A stretch of 5,246 nucleotides of DNA from Cyclobacteriaceae bacterium. Its GTDB lineage: Bacteria; Bacteroidota; Bacteroidia; Cytophagales; Cyclobacteriaceae. Position 1 is the first letter of the stretch, and the number at the start of each line of letters is the position of its first letter. The DNA is taken from contig JAUUZS010000354.1 in the NCBI GenBank assembly GCA_030589835.1, positions 1 to 5,246 of the forward strand, read 5' to 3'. Shown piece after piece: positions 1-5,246 of this stretch. The notes under the pieces are model-generated. The model was not told where the DNA came from, ran no database searches, and worked only from the letters and a program-made list of their open reading frames with translations. A program made the position numbers and the translations under genes.

Positions 1-191
1 GCCGAAGCGCCTTGATCAATTGCATCCTGGATAAATTTATGCCCGTCTGCTTGTGTTCCTTTTGTGGCAACAAACAAATCTCCTTTGCCCACTTTCCGGG
101 AATCGAACTGTACCTGCTCAATAGGTACGTTCATATCCCCTGAGCTTGCCAGGATAGACACTTTATACAATATGTCTTTTAATAACTTCAT
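1..191 (-). CDS. murE: MurE, UDP-N-acetylmuramyl-tripeptide synthetase (N-terminal part, cut by window edge)
   Basis: Cytoplasmic ATP-dependent ligase that adds the third amino acid (meso-diaminopimelate in most Bacteroidota, lysine in some bacteria) to UDP-MurNAc-L-Ala-D-Glu during peptidoglycan precursor synthesis. Only the first 63 codons are present. The protein starts MKLLKDILYKVSILAS, and residues 30-51 carry the N-terminal Mur ligase signature that contacts the UDP part of the substrate: DSRKVGKGDLFVA followed by a G...DGH pattern. The ATP-binding loop and the domain that selects the third residue lie outside the window, so substrate choice cannot be read here. The ATG at 191-189 overlaps the TGA of ftsI as ATGA, a strong reason for this start and a sign of translational coupling. 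No Shine-Dalgarno sequence is seen, as is common in this phylum. Identity rests on the signature plus position directly after ftsI. Confidence 0.93.
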   Translation of the reverse strand, partial: MKLLKDILYKVSILASSGDMNVPIEQVQFDSRKVGKGDLFVATKGTQADGHKFIQDAIDQGAS

Positions 192-2281
192 CCAAGCGTT
201 AGTGTGATGCTACTTCCTTTTACTAATTTTTTTCCGGGCGATATGGACTGTGCTTTTATCCGCCCTTTCCCTTTATGCAATACCTGCAAGCCGTGATTTT
301 CAAGGAGAAAAATAGCATCCCGGAGTGTCATGCCCAATACATCAGGCGTGACCTCCGGGGCTATTTCATCGGTCGTCCAAAACACAGCGTCTTCATTGCG
401 TTTAGTTTTCACCCATTCTTCAGTGGTTAATGCTTTGTTGGGGATGGAAAACTCGTCGCATATTTTTTGTAAATCTTCTCTTTTCCCCGCTTTGATTACT
501 GGAAAAATACCTTTCATAGTGTTTGTTTCAGTGATAAATGGGGCATGCATTTTCAGGTCTCGGGCATAAATTTTATCCGCTATTTCTTTAAATACCGGGG
601 CAGCGACATTAGACCCGTATTGTCTGAATCCCTTTGGCTTATCAATAATGATGATACAGCTGTACTGAGGACGTTCCGCCGGGAAATAGCCGACAAACGA
701 AGTGTTGTATTTTTTTATATATCGTCCATTGACGATTTTTTGTGCAGTTCCTGTTTTGCCGGCGATTTTATAGTATCTGTTTCTTATGTTAATCGCTGTG
801 CCATTTTCCACCACGCTCTCCAACAATAGCCTGACTTCTTTTAACGTCTTTTCTGAGCAGATTTTTTTCTTGATAATCTGACTTTCATAATATTTTATTT
901 CCTGGTCGGCCTGGGTGATTGATTTTACAATCAGAGGACGGATTAAATTGCCATCATTGGCAATGGTATTGTATAATGACAAGACCTGAAGTGGGGTGAT
1001 TTCGACTTCATAACCAATTGACATCCAGGGAAGGGTGATTCCGCTCCATGATTTGTCGTTAGGGGTCTTTATTTTCGGGATCCCTTCTCCAATCATCTGA
1101 AAGCCTAGAGGTTGTGCCAATCCAAAAGAATTGATATAATCAATATAGCGTTGAGGGTCACTTCCGAACTGCTCGGAAATCATTTTCGAAATGGCGATGT
1201 TTGAAGAATATTGGAAAGCCTCCTTTACCGTAATTTTCCCATAACCTCCGGGCTTATGATCTCGCATCGTCGAATTGTAATATTTGTAGGCGCCATTGCC
1301 TGTATCAATGCTGTCCGAAAGTTTTATTTTGGAATCTTCTAACAGGGCAATCATGGAGGCCAACTTGAAAGTAGATCCGGGATCTGACAATTTTTGGACG
1401 GCATAATTATAGACTTCACGATAATCATTATTTTTTTCGTTTTTAGTCAAGTTTGAAATCGCCTTTATTTGGCCAGTAGCAACCTCCATAACAATAGCGG
1501 AGCCATAATCCGCATCATGGTCTTTTAGTGCTTTCAAAAGTGCCGATTCTGTTACATCCTGAAGGTTTACGTTTATGGTAGTATGAATGTCATAGCCTTC
1601 GCGCGGCCGGACTGCGGAAGCGTCATGAAGTGGCTTCCAGTTGCCGCCAGCTATTTTCTGGTATAAAGCCCTTCCATCTTTTCCGGATAGGTATTTATTA
1701 AAACTATATTCGAGACCAGCTCCGTCGTTATTGTCATTTACAAAGCCTACGGTACGGTATCCGAGGTATGAAAATGGCCGATATCTTTGGTCGACTTTTT
1801 CGAAGATGACTCCCCCCTTTAGGCGGCCTGCTCTGAAGATCGGCCAATGGGAAATGTCTTTCTTGTCCTGGTATTTGATTAGTTTTCGATTTAGTATAAT
1901 GTATTGCTTTCCGTCGATCCGAGCGTCGTTGATTTTACGTTTGTAATATTCCCTGCTTCGGTCATTGAAATGATAAGATAGTCTATATGTCAAGGAGTCG
2001 ATTCCTTGCTTATAGACCTTATCACTGGCAATTGTCGGGTCGAATGCCAGGCGATAAGAAGGTAGGGAGGTGGCAAGCAAGCTGCCGTTGTCACTATAAA
2101 TATTGCCACGGGTTGCAGGGACAGATCTATATTGCAAATCGGTTTCTTCGGCATATTTAGCCCATTTCCGGTCATCAACCCGCTGGAGCATAAAAACCCT
2201 GGCTATTGCTGCGATAGCGAAAACACCGATGAGTAGAAAAGCGATTCTAACCCTTAATATTATGGACTTTTTAATGTTCAC
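188..2281 (-). CDS. ftsI: FtsI/PBP3-type septal peptidoglycan transpeptidase with C-terminal PASTA domain
   Basis: Class B penicillin-binding protein of 697 residues that cross-links peptidoglycan at the division septum. A short cytoplasmic tail is followed by one membrane segment (about residues 10-30), then the periplasmic dimerisation/pedestal domain (about 50-230, with the typical RGNIYSDNG at 58-66), then the transpeptidase domain (about 257-575). All three active-site motifs are intact: STFK at 303-306 with nucleophile Ser303 and Lys306, SSN at 359-361, and KTG at 509-511. After a linker of about 65 residues comes one PASTA domain (about 641-697, with PDVLGMTLRDA and a C-terminal SITLTLG). 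The start is GTG at 2281-2279. It is the first possible start, since an in-frame TAG lies three codons upstream (2290-2288), and starting at Met31 would delete the membrane segment. It overlaps the end of the ftsL-like gene by 11 bp and ends in an ATGA overlap with murE. A Spo-type or second class B PBP is less likely given this cluster position. Confidence 0.96.
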   Translation of the reverse strand: MNIKKSIILRVRIAFLLIGVFAIAAIARVFMLQRVDDRKWAKYAEETDLQYRSVPATRGNIYSDNGSLLATSLPSYRLAFDPTIASDKVYKQGIDSLTYRLSYHFNDRSREYYKRKINDARIDGKQYIILNRKLIKYQDKKDISHWPIFRAGRLKGGVIFEKVDQRYRPFSYLGYRTVGFVNDNNDGAGLEYSFNKYLSGKDGRALYQKIAGGNWKPLHDASAVRPREGYDIHTTINVNLQDVTESALLKALKDHDADYGSAIVMEVATGQIKAISNLTKNEKNNDYREVYNYAVQKLSDPGSTFKLASMIALLEDSKIKLSDSIDTGNGAYKYYNSTMRDHKPGGYGKITVKEAFQYSSNIAISKMISEQFGSDPQRYIDYINSFGLAQPLGFQMIGEGIPKIKTPNDKSWSGITLPWMSIGYEVEITPLQVLSLYNTIANDGNLIRPLIVKSITQADQEIKYYESQIIKKKICSEKTLKEVRLLLESVVENGTAINIRNRYYKIAGKTGTAQKIVNGRYIKKYNTSFVGYFPAERPQYSCIIIIDKPKGFRQYGSNVAAPVFKEIADKIYARDLKMHAPFITETNTMKGIFPVIKAGKREDLQKICDEFSIPNKALTTEEWVKTKRNEDAVFWTTDEIAPEVTPDVLGMTLRDAIFLLENHGLQVLHKGKGRIKAQSISPGKKLVKGSSITLTLG

Positions 2282-2645
2282 CCTTTTCTATAATTATTTT
2301 GTTTGGTGGAGTTTGACTTTCTACCAGTCCTATTTTTTTTACTTTTCTTGCCACTTCCGATTGCTTGCTTGCAAACATATAGTCGGCCTTAAGGGAAGTA
2401 TAGTCTGCCCGAAGCTCTTCGACCTCAATTTGCATCTTGTCAATTTTTCTGACAGTTTTTTCTGCCCAGTGATTGTTACCGATATAAAATATTCCTATCA
2501 CCGTCAGAAAAAGTGTGTGCGGAATATACTTGGCAGGAAGGCCATCATCGAATAGGGAATCGAGTTTGAGTTTGTTTTCTATTAATGAAAACAGACTTCC
2601 CTTGCCCTTTTTTCCTTTGTTTATTTTATATGTATTTCCTGCCAT
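2271..2645 (-). CDS. ftsL: FtsL-like division protein of the Bacteroidota type
   Basis: Small bitopic inner-membrane protein of 124 residues, placed where ftsL sits in dcw clusters. A basic cytoplasmic tail (about 1-37, with KINKGKKGKG) precedes one membrane segment (about 38-56, ending in FYIGN). A charged helical, coiled-coil-like stretch follows (about 58-103), containing HWAEKTVRKID, ELRADY and KQSEVARKV. This matches the FtsL-like family known from Bacteroidota, which is thought to act in the FtsQLB-like part of the divisome that recruits and activates FtsW/FtsI; the function is inferred from family and place. Start choice: ATG at 2645-2643 lies one base after the rsmH stop. An upstream in-frame TTG at 2663 would add six residues and overlap rsmH by 17 bp, but the ATG is preferred because MAGNTYK looks like a natural N-terminus. 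The 3' end overlaps the GTG start of ftsI by 11 bp, suggesting coupled translation. Confidence 0.87.
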   Translation of the reverse strand: MAGNTYKINKGKKGKGSLFSLIENKLKLDSLFDDGLPAKYIPHTLFLTVIGIFYIGNNHWAEKTVRKIDKMQIEVEELRADYTSLKADYMFASKQSEVARKVKKIGLVESQTPPNKIIIEKGEH

Positions 2646-2646
2646 G

Positions 2647-3549
2647 TCAAATTTTTTCTGCAATCCTCATTTTTGCACTTCTGGCCCTTTTGTTTTCAAG
2701 GACTTCCCCTTCAGTTGCTACAATCGGCTTTCTGGTGATTGATTTTAAAGGCTTCAGCACATTCCCGAAAGCATCCTTTTCCAGCTCCCCATAAAATTTC
2801 CCCTTGTTAAAAAAATTCTTTACAAGACGATCTTCGAGCGAGTGGTACGAAATCACAACGAGCCGACCGCCCGGTTTCATCACATTCAAACTCTTTGTCA
2901 GCATTTCTTTCAGCACTTCCAACTCGTTATTCACTTCAATGCGTAGTGCCTGGAATACTTGCGCAAAGTATTTGAATTCACGTCCTCTTGGAGCAAATTC
3001 TTTGAGGATATCTTTTAATCCTTCATTTGTTCGGATAGGAGCCAGATTTCTGGCGACAACAATTGCAGATGCAAGACTTTTGGCATTTTTTACTTCGCCA
3101 TACATCCCTAAAATCCGATGTAGTTCCTTTTCAGCATAACTATTGACGACCTTTCCGGCACTTTTTGATGAAGATTTGTCCATTCGCATGTCAAGATCCC
3201 CTTCAAATCTGGTAGAAAAACCTCTCAGAGGGGAATCTATTTGATGTGAAGAGACGCCTAAATCGGCCAAAATACCATCAACCTGATTTACTCCATGAAG
3301 CTTCAGAAATTTATCGACGTACCTAAAATTGTTTTTAATAAACTTAAAGGACTTACTGGTGATTCGTGCGGCATTTTCTGCGGCATCAGGATCCTGATCA
3401 AAAGCAAAAAGACTTCCTTCTTTTATTCTTTCGAGTATGACCATCGAATGTCCCCCGCCACCAAAAGTAAGGTCTACGTAGGTGCCTTCAGGTTTGATCA
3501 TCAACGCATCAATGCTTTCCTTTAAGAGAACTGGCTTGTGGTAGGTCAT
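2647..3549 (-). CDS. rsmH: RsmH (MraW), 16S rRNA m4C1402 methyltransferase
   Basis: Cytoplasmic S-adenosylmethionine-dependent enzyme that methylates N4 of C1402 in 16S rRNA, in the decoding centre of the small ribosomal subunit. The 300-residue length is normal for the family. Visible motifs are the N-terminal HKPVLLKESID (4-14), the SAM-binding glycine loop VDLTFGGGGHS (25-35), the acidic FDQDPDA (50-56), ILADLGVSSHQID (93-105) followed by the conserved PLRGFSTRFEGDLDMRMD (107-124), SYHSLEDRLVK (234-244), and the C-terminal RARSAKMR (288-295). Nothing is missing or truncated. The ATG at 3549-3547 lies 12 bp after the mraZ stop, with no Shine-Dalgarno motif but an A-rich leader (CTCAAAAAATC). 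The gene ends 1 bp before the ftsL-like ATG. Context and motifs agree, so identity is essentially certain. Confidence 0.98.
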   Translation of the reverse strand: MTYHKPVLLKESIDALMIKPEGTYVDLTFGGGGHSMVILERIKEGSLFAFDQDPDAAENAARITSKSFKFIKNNFRYVDKFLKLHGVNQVDGILADLGVSSHQIDSPLRGFSTRFEGDLDMRMDKSSSKSAGKVVNSYAEKELHRILGMYGEVKNAKSLASAIVVARNLAPIRTNEGLKDILKEFAPRGREFKYFAQVFQALRIEVNNELEVLKEMLTKSLNVMKPGGRLVVISYHSLEDRLVKNFFNKGKFYGELEKDAFGNVLKPLKSITRKPIVATEGEVLENKRARSAKMRIAEKI

Positions 3550-3561
3550 GATTTTTTGAGG

Positions 3562-4005
3562 TCACTCAGTTAGGTGCTTTTGCGCAAGTTTTGAAAATTC
3601 TAAATTATCATCAATAATGAAATCTTCGTAAACTGTCGGATCCCATAATTCCAACCTGTTTCCTATGCCAACAAGTATGATTTCTTTTTCAAGTTTTGCA
3701 TACCTGGTCATCGACTTTGGTATCAGTAATCTGCCTGCCCCATCTAATTCTACTTCAATATTCCTTCTGAAGAAATTCCTTTGAAGCCTCCGGAACTCTT
3801 CACTGAATTCATTTTTAGATGCTATTTTTGAAGAGGTTTTCCTCCATTCTACTACGGGATATAATACCAGGCATGGCTCCAAGCCAAGGCTTAGAACAAG
3901 CTGATTTCCAGATACTTCAGGTAGCTTTGACTTTACTTTCGAAGGTAAAGTAAGTCTTCCTTTGGCATCTATTTTACACTCATATTCACCAGTAAAAAGA
4001 GACAT
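3562..4005 (-). CDS. mraZ: MraZ, transcriptional regulator of the dcw cluster
   Basis: DNA-binding protein of 147 residues that, in studied bacteria, forms ring-shaped oligomers, binds arrays of GTGG-type boxes upstream of its own gene and controls dcw transcription. It contains two SpoVT/AbrB-like swapped-hairpin repeats, each with the family signature: DAKGRLTLPSK at residues 13-23 and DGAGRLLIPKS at 88-98. Between them lies a charged helical stretch (about 62-82, with EEFRRLQRNFFRRN). Length and N-terminus (MSLFTGEYECKIDAKG) are typical. It is the first gene of the operon, 12 bp from rsmH. A fitting promoter (4037-4066) and a 10-bp-period array of GTG boxes (4066-4090) lie just upstream, which points to autoregulation; the direction (repression or activation) is inferred from other species. 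An imperfect palindrome lies in its coding sequence over the first signature. Confidence 0.97.
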   Translation of the reverse strand: MSLFTGEYECKIDAKGRLTLPSKVKSKLPEVSGNQLVLSLGLEPCLVLYPVVEWRKTSSKIASKNEFSEEFRRLQRNFFRRNIEVELDGAGRLLIPKSMTRYAKLEKEIILVGIGNRLELWDPTVYEDFIIDDNLEFSKLAQKHLTE

Positions 4006-4036
4006 TAGCTGTAGGTAAATTTCTATTCTACTTGAA

Positions 4037-4066
4037 CAAAGATATTAATTATTGCCACAATTTCAA
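4037..4066 (-). promoter_or_regulatory. Predicted mraZ/dcw operon promoter (Bacteroidota type)
   Basis: On the minus strand a -33 element TTG (4066-4064) is followed by a 19-bp spacer and then TATCTTTG (4044-4037), a perfect match to the Bacteroidota -7 consensus TAnnTTTG. Transcription would begin near 4030, giving a leader of roughly 25 nt before the mraZ ATG at 4005. This is the only site with both elements that I found upstream of the operon. Confidence 0.72.
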
Positions 4067-4090
4067 CCACAATGACCCACTTTATGACAC
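4066..4090 (-). promoter_or_regulatory. Predicted MraZ operator: three GTG-type boxes with 10-bp period
   Basis: Read on the minus strand, GTGTC (4090-4086), GTGGG (4080-4076) and GTGGT (4070-4066) are each separated by exactly 5 bp, the geometry known for MraZ binding sites. The middle box fits best; the first is degenerate. The last box shares its final T with the -33 TTG of the mraZ promoter, so bound MraZ would block RNA polymerase. A further GTGGC (4058-4054) lies in the promoter spacer but is out of phase at 12 bp. Confidence 0.62.
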
Positions 4091-4138
4091 TTTTTGTAAA
4101 AAAGTTTCAATTATACCGAAAAATTAATCCCTGCCAGA

Positions 4139-4181
4139 TTATCAACATTGTTATTAACAGTAAAAGCGGTGTTTATTAACA
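4139..4181 (+). repeat. Three DnaA-box-like 9-mers in the same orientation
   Basis: TTATCAACA (4139-4147) differs from the DnaA box TTATCCACA at one position. TTATTAACA occurs twice (4151-4159 and 4173-4181) and differs at two. Start-to-start spacings are 12 and 22 bp, about one and two helical turns, so the three sites would lie on nearly one face of the DNA. The region is AT-rich, where such words also arise by chance, so a DnaA role is only a possibility; the 9-bp direct repeat itself is plain in the sequence. Confidence 0.35.
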
Positions 4182-4185
4182 TTTG

Positions 4186-4203
4186 GTGGTGGGAGTAAGT
4201 GGG
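4186..4203 (+). promoter_or_regulatory. Second putative MraZ box pair, on the opposite strand
   Basis: On the plus strand two perfect GTGGG boxes (4189-4193 and 4199-4203) are separated by the 5-bp spacer AGTAA, giving the 10-bp period of MraZ operators. An overlapping GTGGT begins at 4186, and a GTGTT at 4169-4173 is in phase two periods earlier. The pair lies about 185 bp upstream of the mraZ start and 225 bp upstream of the plus-strand gene. It could be an auxiliary operator for either direction; function is inferred from pattern only. Confidence 0.42.
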
Positions 4204-4427
4204 GGATGAAGTACGTCAATGAAAATGATTTCTCTTTTTAAAAAGATGAGCGTTTGCAAAGTCAAGTTTTTTATTTCCGATATCTATACTGAAAAGTCTT
4301 TCAGCCTTCTATTGAGATCGGGCATTATGGTGCGTTCAGCTTATTTTCCTAAATGTCAGCGATCTTACACCGCTTCTTCATTCATAAGTTATATGTTTAC
4401 GTTTCATTTCAAAAGAGACGCAAGTTT
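4204..4427. other. Intergenic stretch without a recognised gene, upstream of the plus-strand lipoprotein gene
   Basis: This part of the divergent region is AT-rich and shows no tRNA, clear terminator hairpin or convincing coding sequence. A 70-codon frame starting at ATG 4219 ends at 4431, its TGA overlapping the ATG of the lipoprotein gene. Its product is rich in Ser, Phe and Lys, has few acidic residues and resembles no family I know, so I do not call it a gene. An 11-codon frame (MKYVNENDFSF) starts at 4206 directly after a GGGGG run. It could be a leader peptide but has no other support. Confidence 0.5.
4392..4399 (+). promoter_or_regulatory. Weak candidate -7 element for the plus-strand lipoprotein gene
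   Basis: TATGTTTA matches seven of eight positions of the Bacteroidota -7 motif TAnnTTTG and would give a leader of roughly 20 nt, similar to that proposed for mraZ. No TTG-type -33 element is found at the expected 17-21 bp upstream, so this is a tentative call. Confidence 0.22.
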
Positions 4428-5246
4428 ATGAAAACGGGTTTTTCCATTTTAATTTTATCCATTAGTCTGTATTGGTCATGTGGCACAATCATAGACAAGG
4501 CACAGCAATCCTCAAATTATAGCTTAAAGGAAGGAATTTGGAAAGGGGTGTTAAAACCCCAGGGGAATGAGGTGCCGTTTCATTTCAATGTAAAGAATGG
4601 AGATTCGGGTTATTCCATTGAGCTCATGAATGCTGAAGATAAGATTATTTTGGATGAGGTCGTGATTAAGGATGATTCGCTGCACGTGCAACTATTTATT
4701 TTTGATGCGACGATACATGCCAGGGTGGCAGGGGATAACATTACTGGGGTGTGGATAAAAAATTATGCCGAAGATTATGTAATTCCTTTTGAGGCCACAT
4801 TTGGCGATGCACCAAGATTCCTTACAGAATCAAAAAATAGTCCCGCCTCATTTGATGGCAAGTGGGAGGTGGATTTTATAAAGGAAAACCGGATAGGAAA
4901 AGCCATTGGCCTCTTCAAACAAAAGGGTCAAAAAGTTACCGGAACCTTTATGACGGCCACGGGGGATTATCGTTTTTTAGAAGGAGTAGTTGATGGAAGC
5001 ACCATGAAACTGAGTTGTTTCGATGGTTCATATGCTTTATTGTTTGAGGCAAAAATGTTGGATGATGGCACCATCGAGGGTGAGTTGTGGTCTGGTAAAA
5101 CCAGAAATGAAAAGTGGACGGCCGTAAGGAATGCGGAGTTTGAATTGCCGGATCCTTATAGTATGACCTACATGAAGGAAGGTTATGATCGTTTTGAATT
5201 CAAATTCCCCAATTCGTCAGGTGAGATGGTGCAATTGTCTGATGCA
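4428..5246 (+). CDS. Secreted, probably lipid-anchored TlpA/peroxiredoxin-like protein (N-terminal part, cut by window edge)
   Basis: An open frame of 273 codons runs without a stop to the right edge. Residues 1-17 look like a signal peptide (MKTGFSILILSISLYWS) followed by Cys18. The lipobox YWSC is non-standard but tolerable for Bacteroidota, so lipid anchoring is likely rather than certain. Residues 36-127 and 144-235 look like two copies of one beta-rich module, each opening with GxW (GIWKG, GKWEV) and ending in similar strands (NITGVWI...VIPFEA against TIEGELW...KWTAV). The last visible part, with LPDPYSM (240-246) and RFEFKFPNSSGEMVQLSD (255-272), resembles the lead-in to an AhpC/TSA or TlpA-like thioredoxin fold, where the substrate loop and CxxC would follow just outside the window. 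A thiol-disulfide oxidoreductase role in the periplasm is therefore inferred, not shown. It is divergent from the dcw operon, and no functional link to it is visible. ATG at 4428 is chosen because the signal peptide begins directly there. Confidence 0.8.
   Translation, partial: MKTGFSILILSISLYWSCGTIIDKAQQSSNYSLKEGIWKGVLKPQGNEVPFHFNVKNGDSGYSIELMNAEDKIILDEVVIKDDSLHVQLFIFDATIHARVAGDNITGVWIKNYAEDYVIPFEATFGDAPRFLTESKNSPASFDGKWEVDFIKENRIGKAIGLFKQKGQKVTGTFMTATGDYRFLEGVVDGSTMKLSCFDGSYALLFEAKMLDDGTIEGELWSGKTRNEKWTAVRNAEFELPDPYSMTYMKEGYDRFEFKFPNSSGEMVQLSDA

Noticed and set aside
1641..1946. 101-codon plus-strand frame antisense to ftsI
   Set aside because: Antisense to the conserved pedestal domain of FtsI, with no motif of its own.
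2282..2290. AAAAGG next to the ftsI GTG as a Shine-Dalgarno site
   Set aside because: It directly abuts the start codon with no spacing, and the phylum rarely relies on such sites.
2372..2379. Minus-strand TATGTTTG, a perfect -7-like motif inside the ftsL-like gene
   Set aside because: No TTG-type -33 element is found at the right distance and the bases encode conserved-looking residues, so an internal promoter is not supported.
2103..2555. 150-codon plus-strand frame across the ftsL/ftsI junction
   Set aside because: It lies antisense to two well-identified genes and its protein has no family resemblance; it is a shadow frame.
2804..3139. 111-codon plus-strand frame antisense to rsmH
   Set aside because: It mirrors conserved RsmH coding sequence; the product is rich in Ser and Arg without a recognisable domain.
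4219..4431. 70-codon plus-strand frame whose TGA overlaps the ATG of the lipoprotein gene
   Set aside because: The product has very few acidic residues, many Ser, Phe and Lys, no recognisable motif and no convincing ribosome binding site. It looks like chance translation of AT-rich DNA, although the stop/start overlap was a reason to look twice.

Overview
The window holds the start of a division and cell wall (dcw) cluster of a member of the Bacteroidota, probably of the Cytophagales type. Evidence for this is the gene order mraZ-rsmH-ftsL-ftsI-murE, the short FtsL-like protein of the Bacteroidota kind, an FtsI that carries one C-terminal PASTA domain, the lack of clear Shine-Dalgarno sites, and a mraZ promoter that fits the Bacteroidota pattern (TTG, 19 bp, TAnnTTTG). 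Genus or species cannot be told from the sequence alone.

Layout: all five dcw genes lie on the minus strand and are read from right to left. mraZ (4005-3562) is followed after 12 bp by rsmH (3549-2647), after 1 bp by the ftsL-like gene (2645-2271), which overlaps ftsI (2281-188) by 11 bp. The ftsI stop overlaps the murE start (191, running off the left edge) as ATGA. This tight packing implies one polycistronic message and probable translational coupling. MraZ would set its level, RsmH methylates 16S rRNA, FtsL and FtsI act at the division septum, and MurE makes peptidoglycan precursor in the cytoplasm.

To the right is a roughly 420 bp AT-rich intergenic region (4006-4427). It contains a good mraZ promoter with a 10-bp-period array of GTG-type MraZ boxes running up against its -33 element, a cluster of three DnaA-box-like 9-mers, and a second, stronger pair of GTGGG boxes on the plus strand. 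Beyond it, on the plus strand, begins a gene for a secreted, probably lipid-anchored protein of the TlpA/peroxiredoxin-like type (4428 onward). It has a duplicated beta-rich N-terminal part and is cut by the right edge before any thioredoxin active site.

The genes themselves are ordinary for this phylum. The most interesting material is the regulatory architecture of the divergent intergenic region. No mobile element, CRISPR array, tRNA or rRNA was seen.
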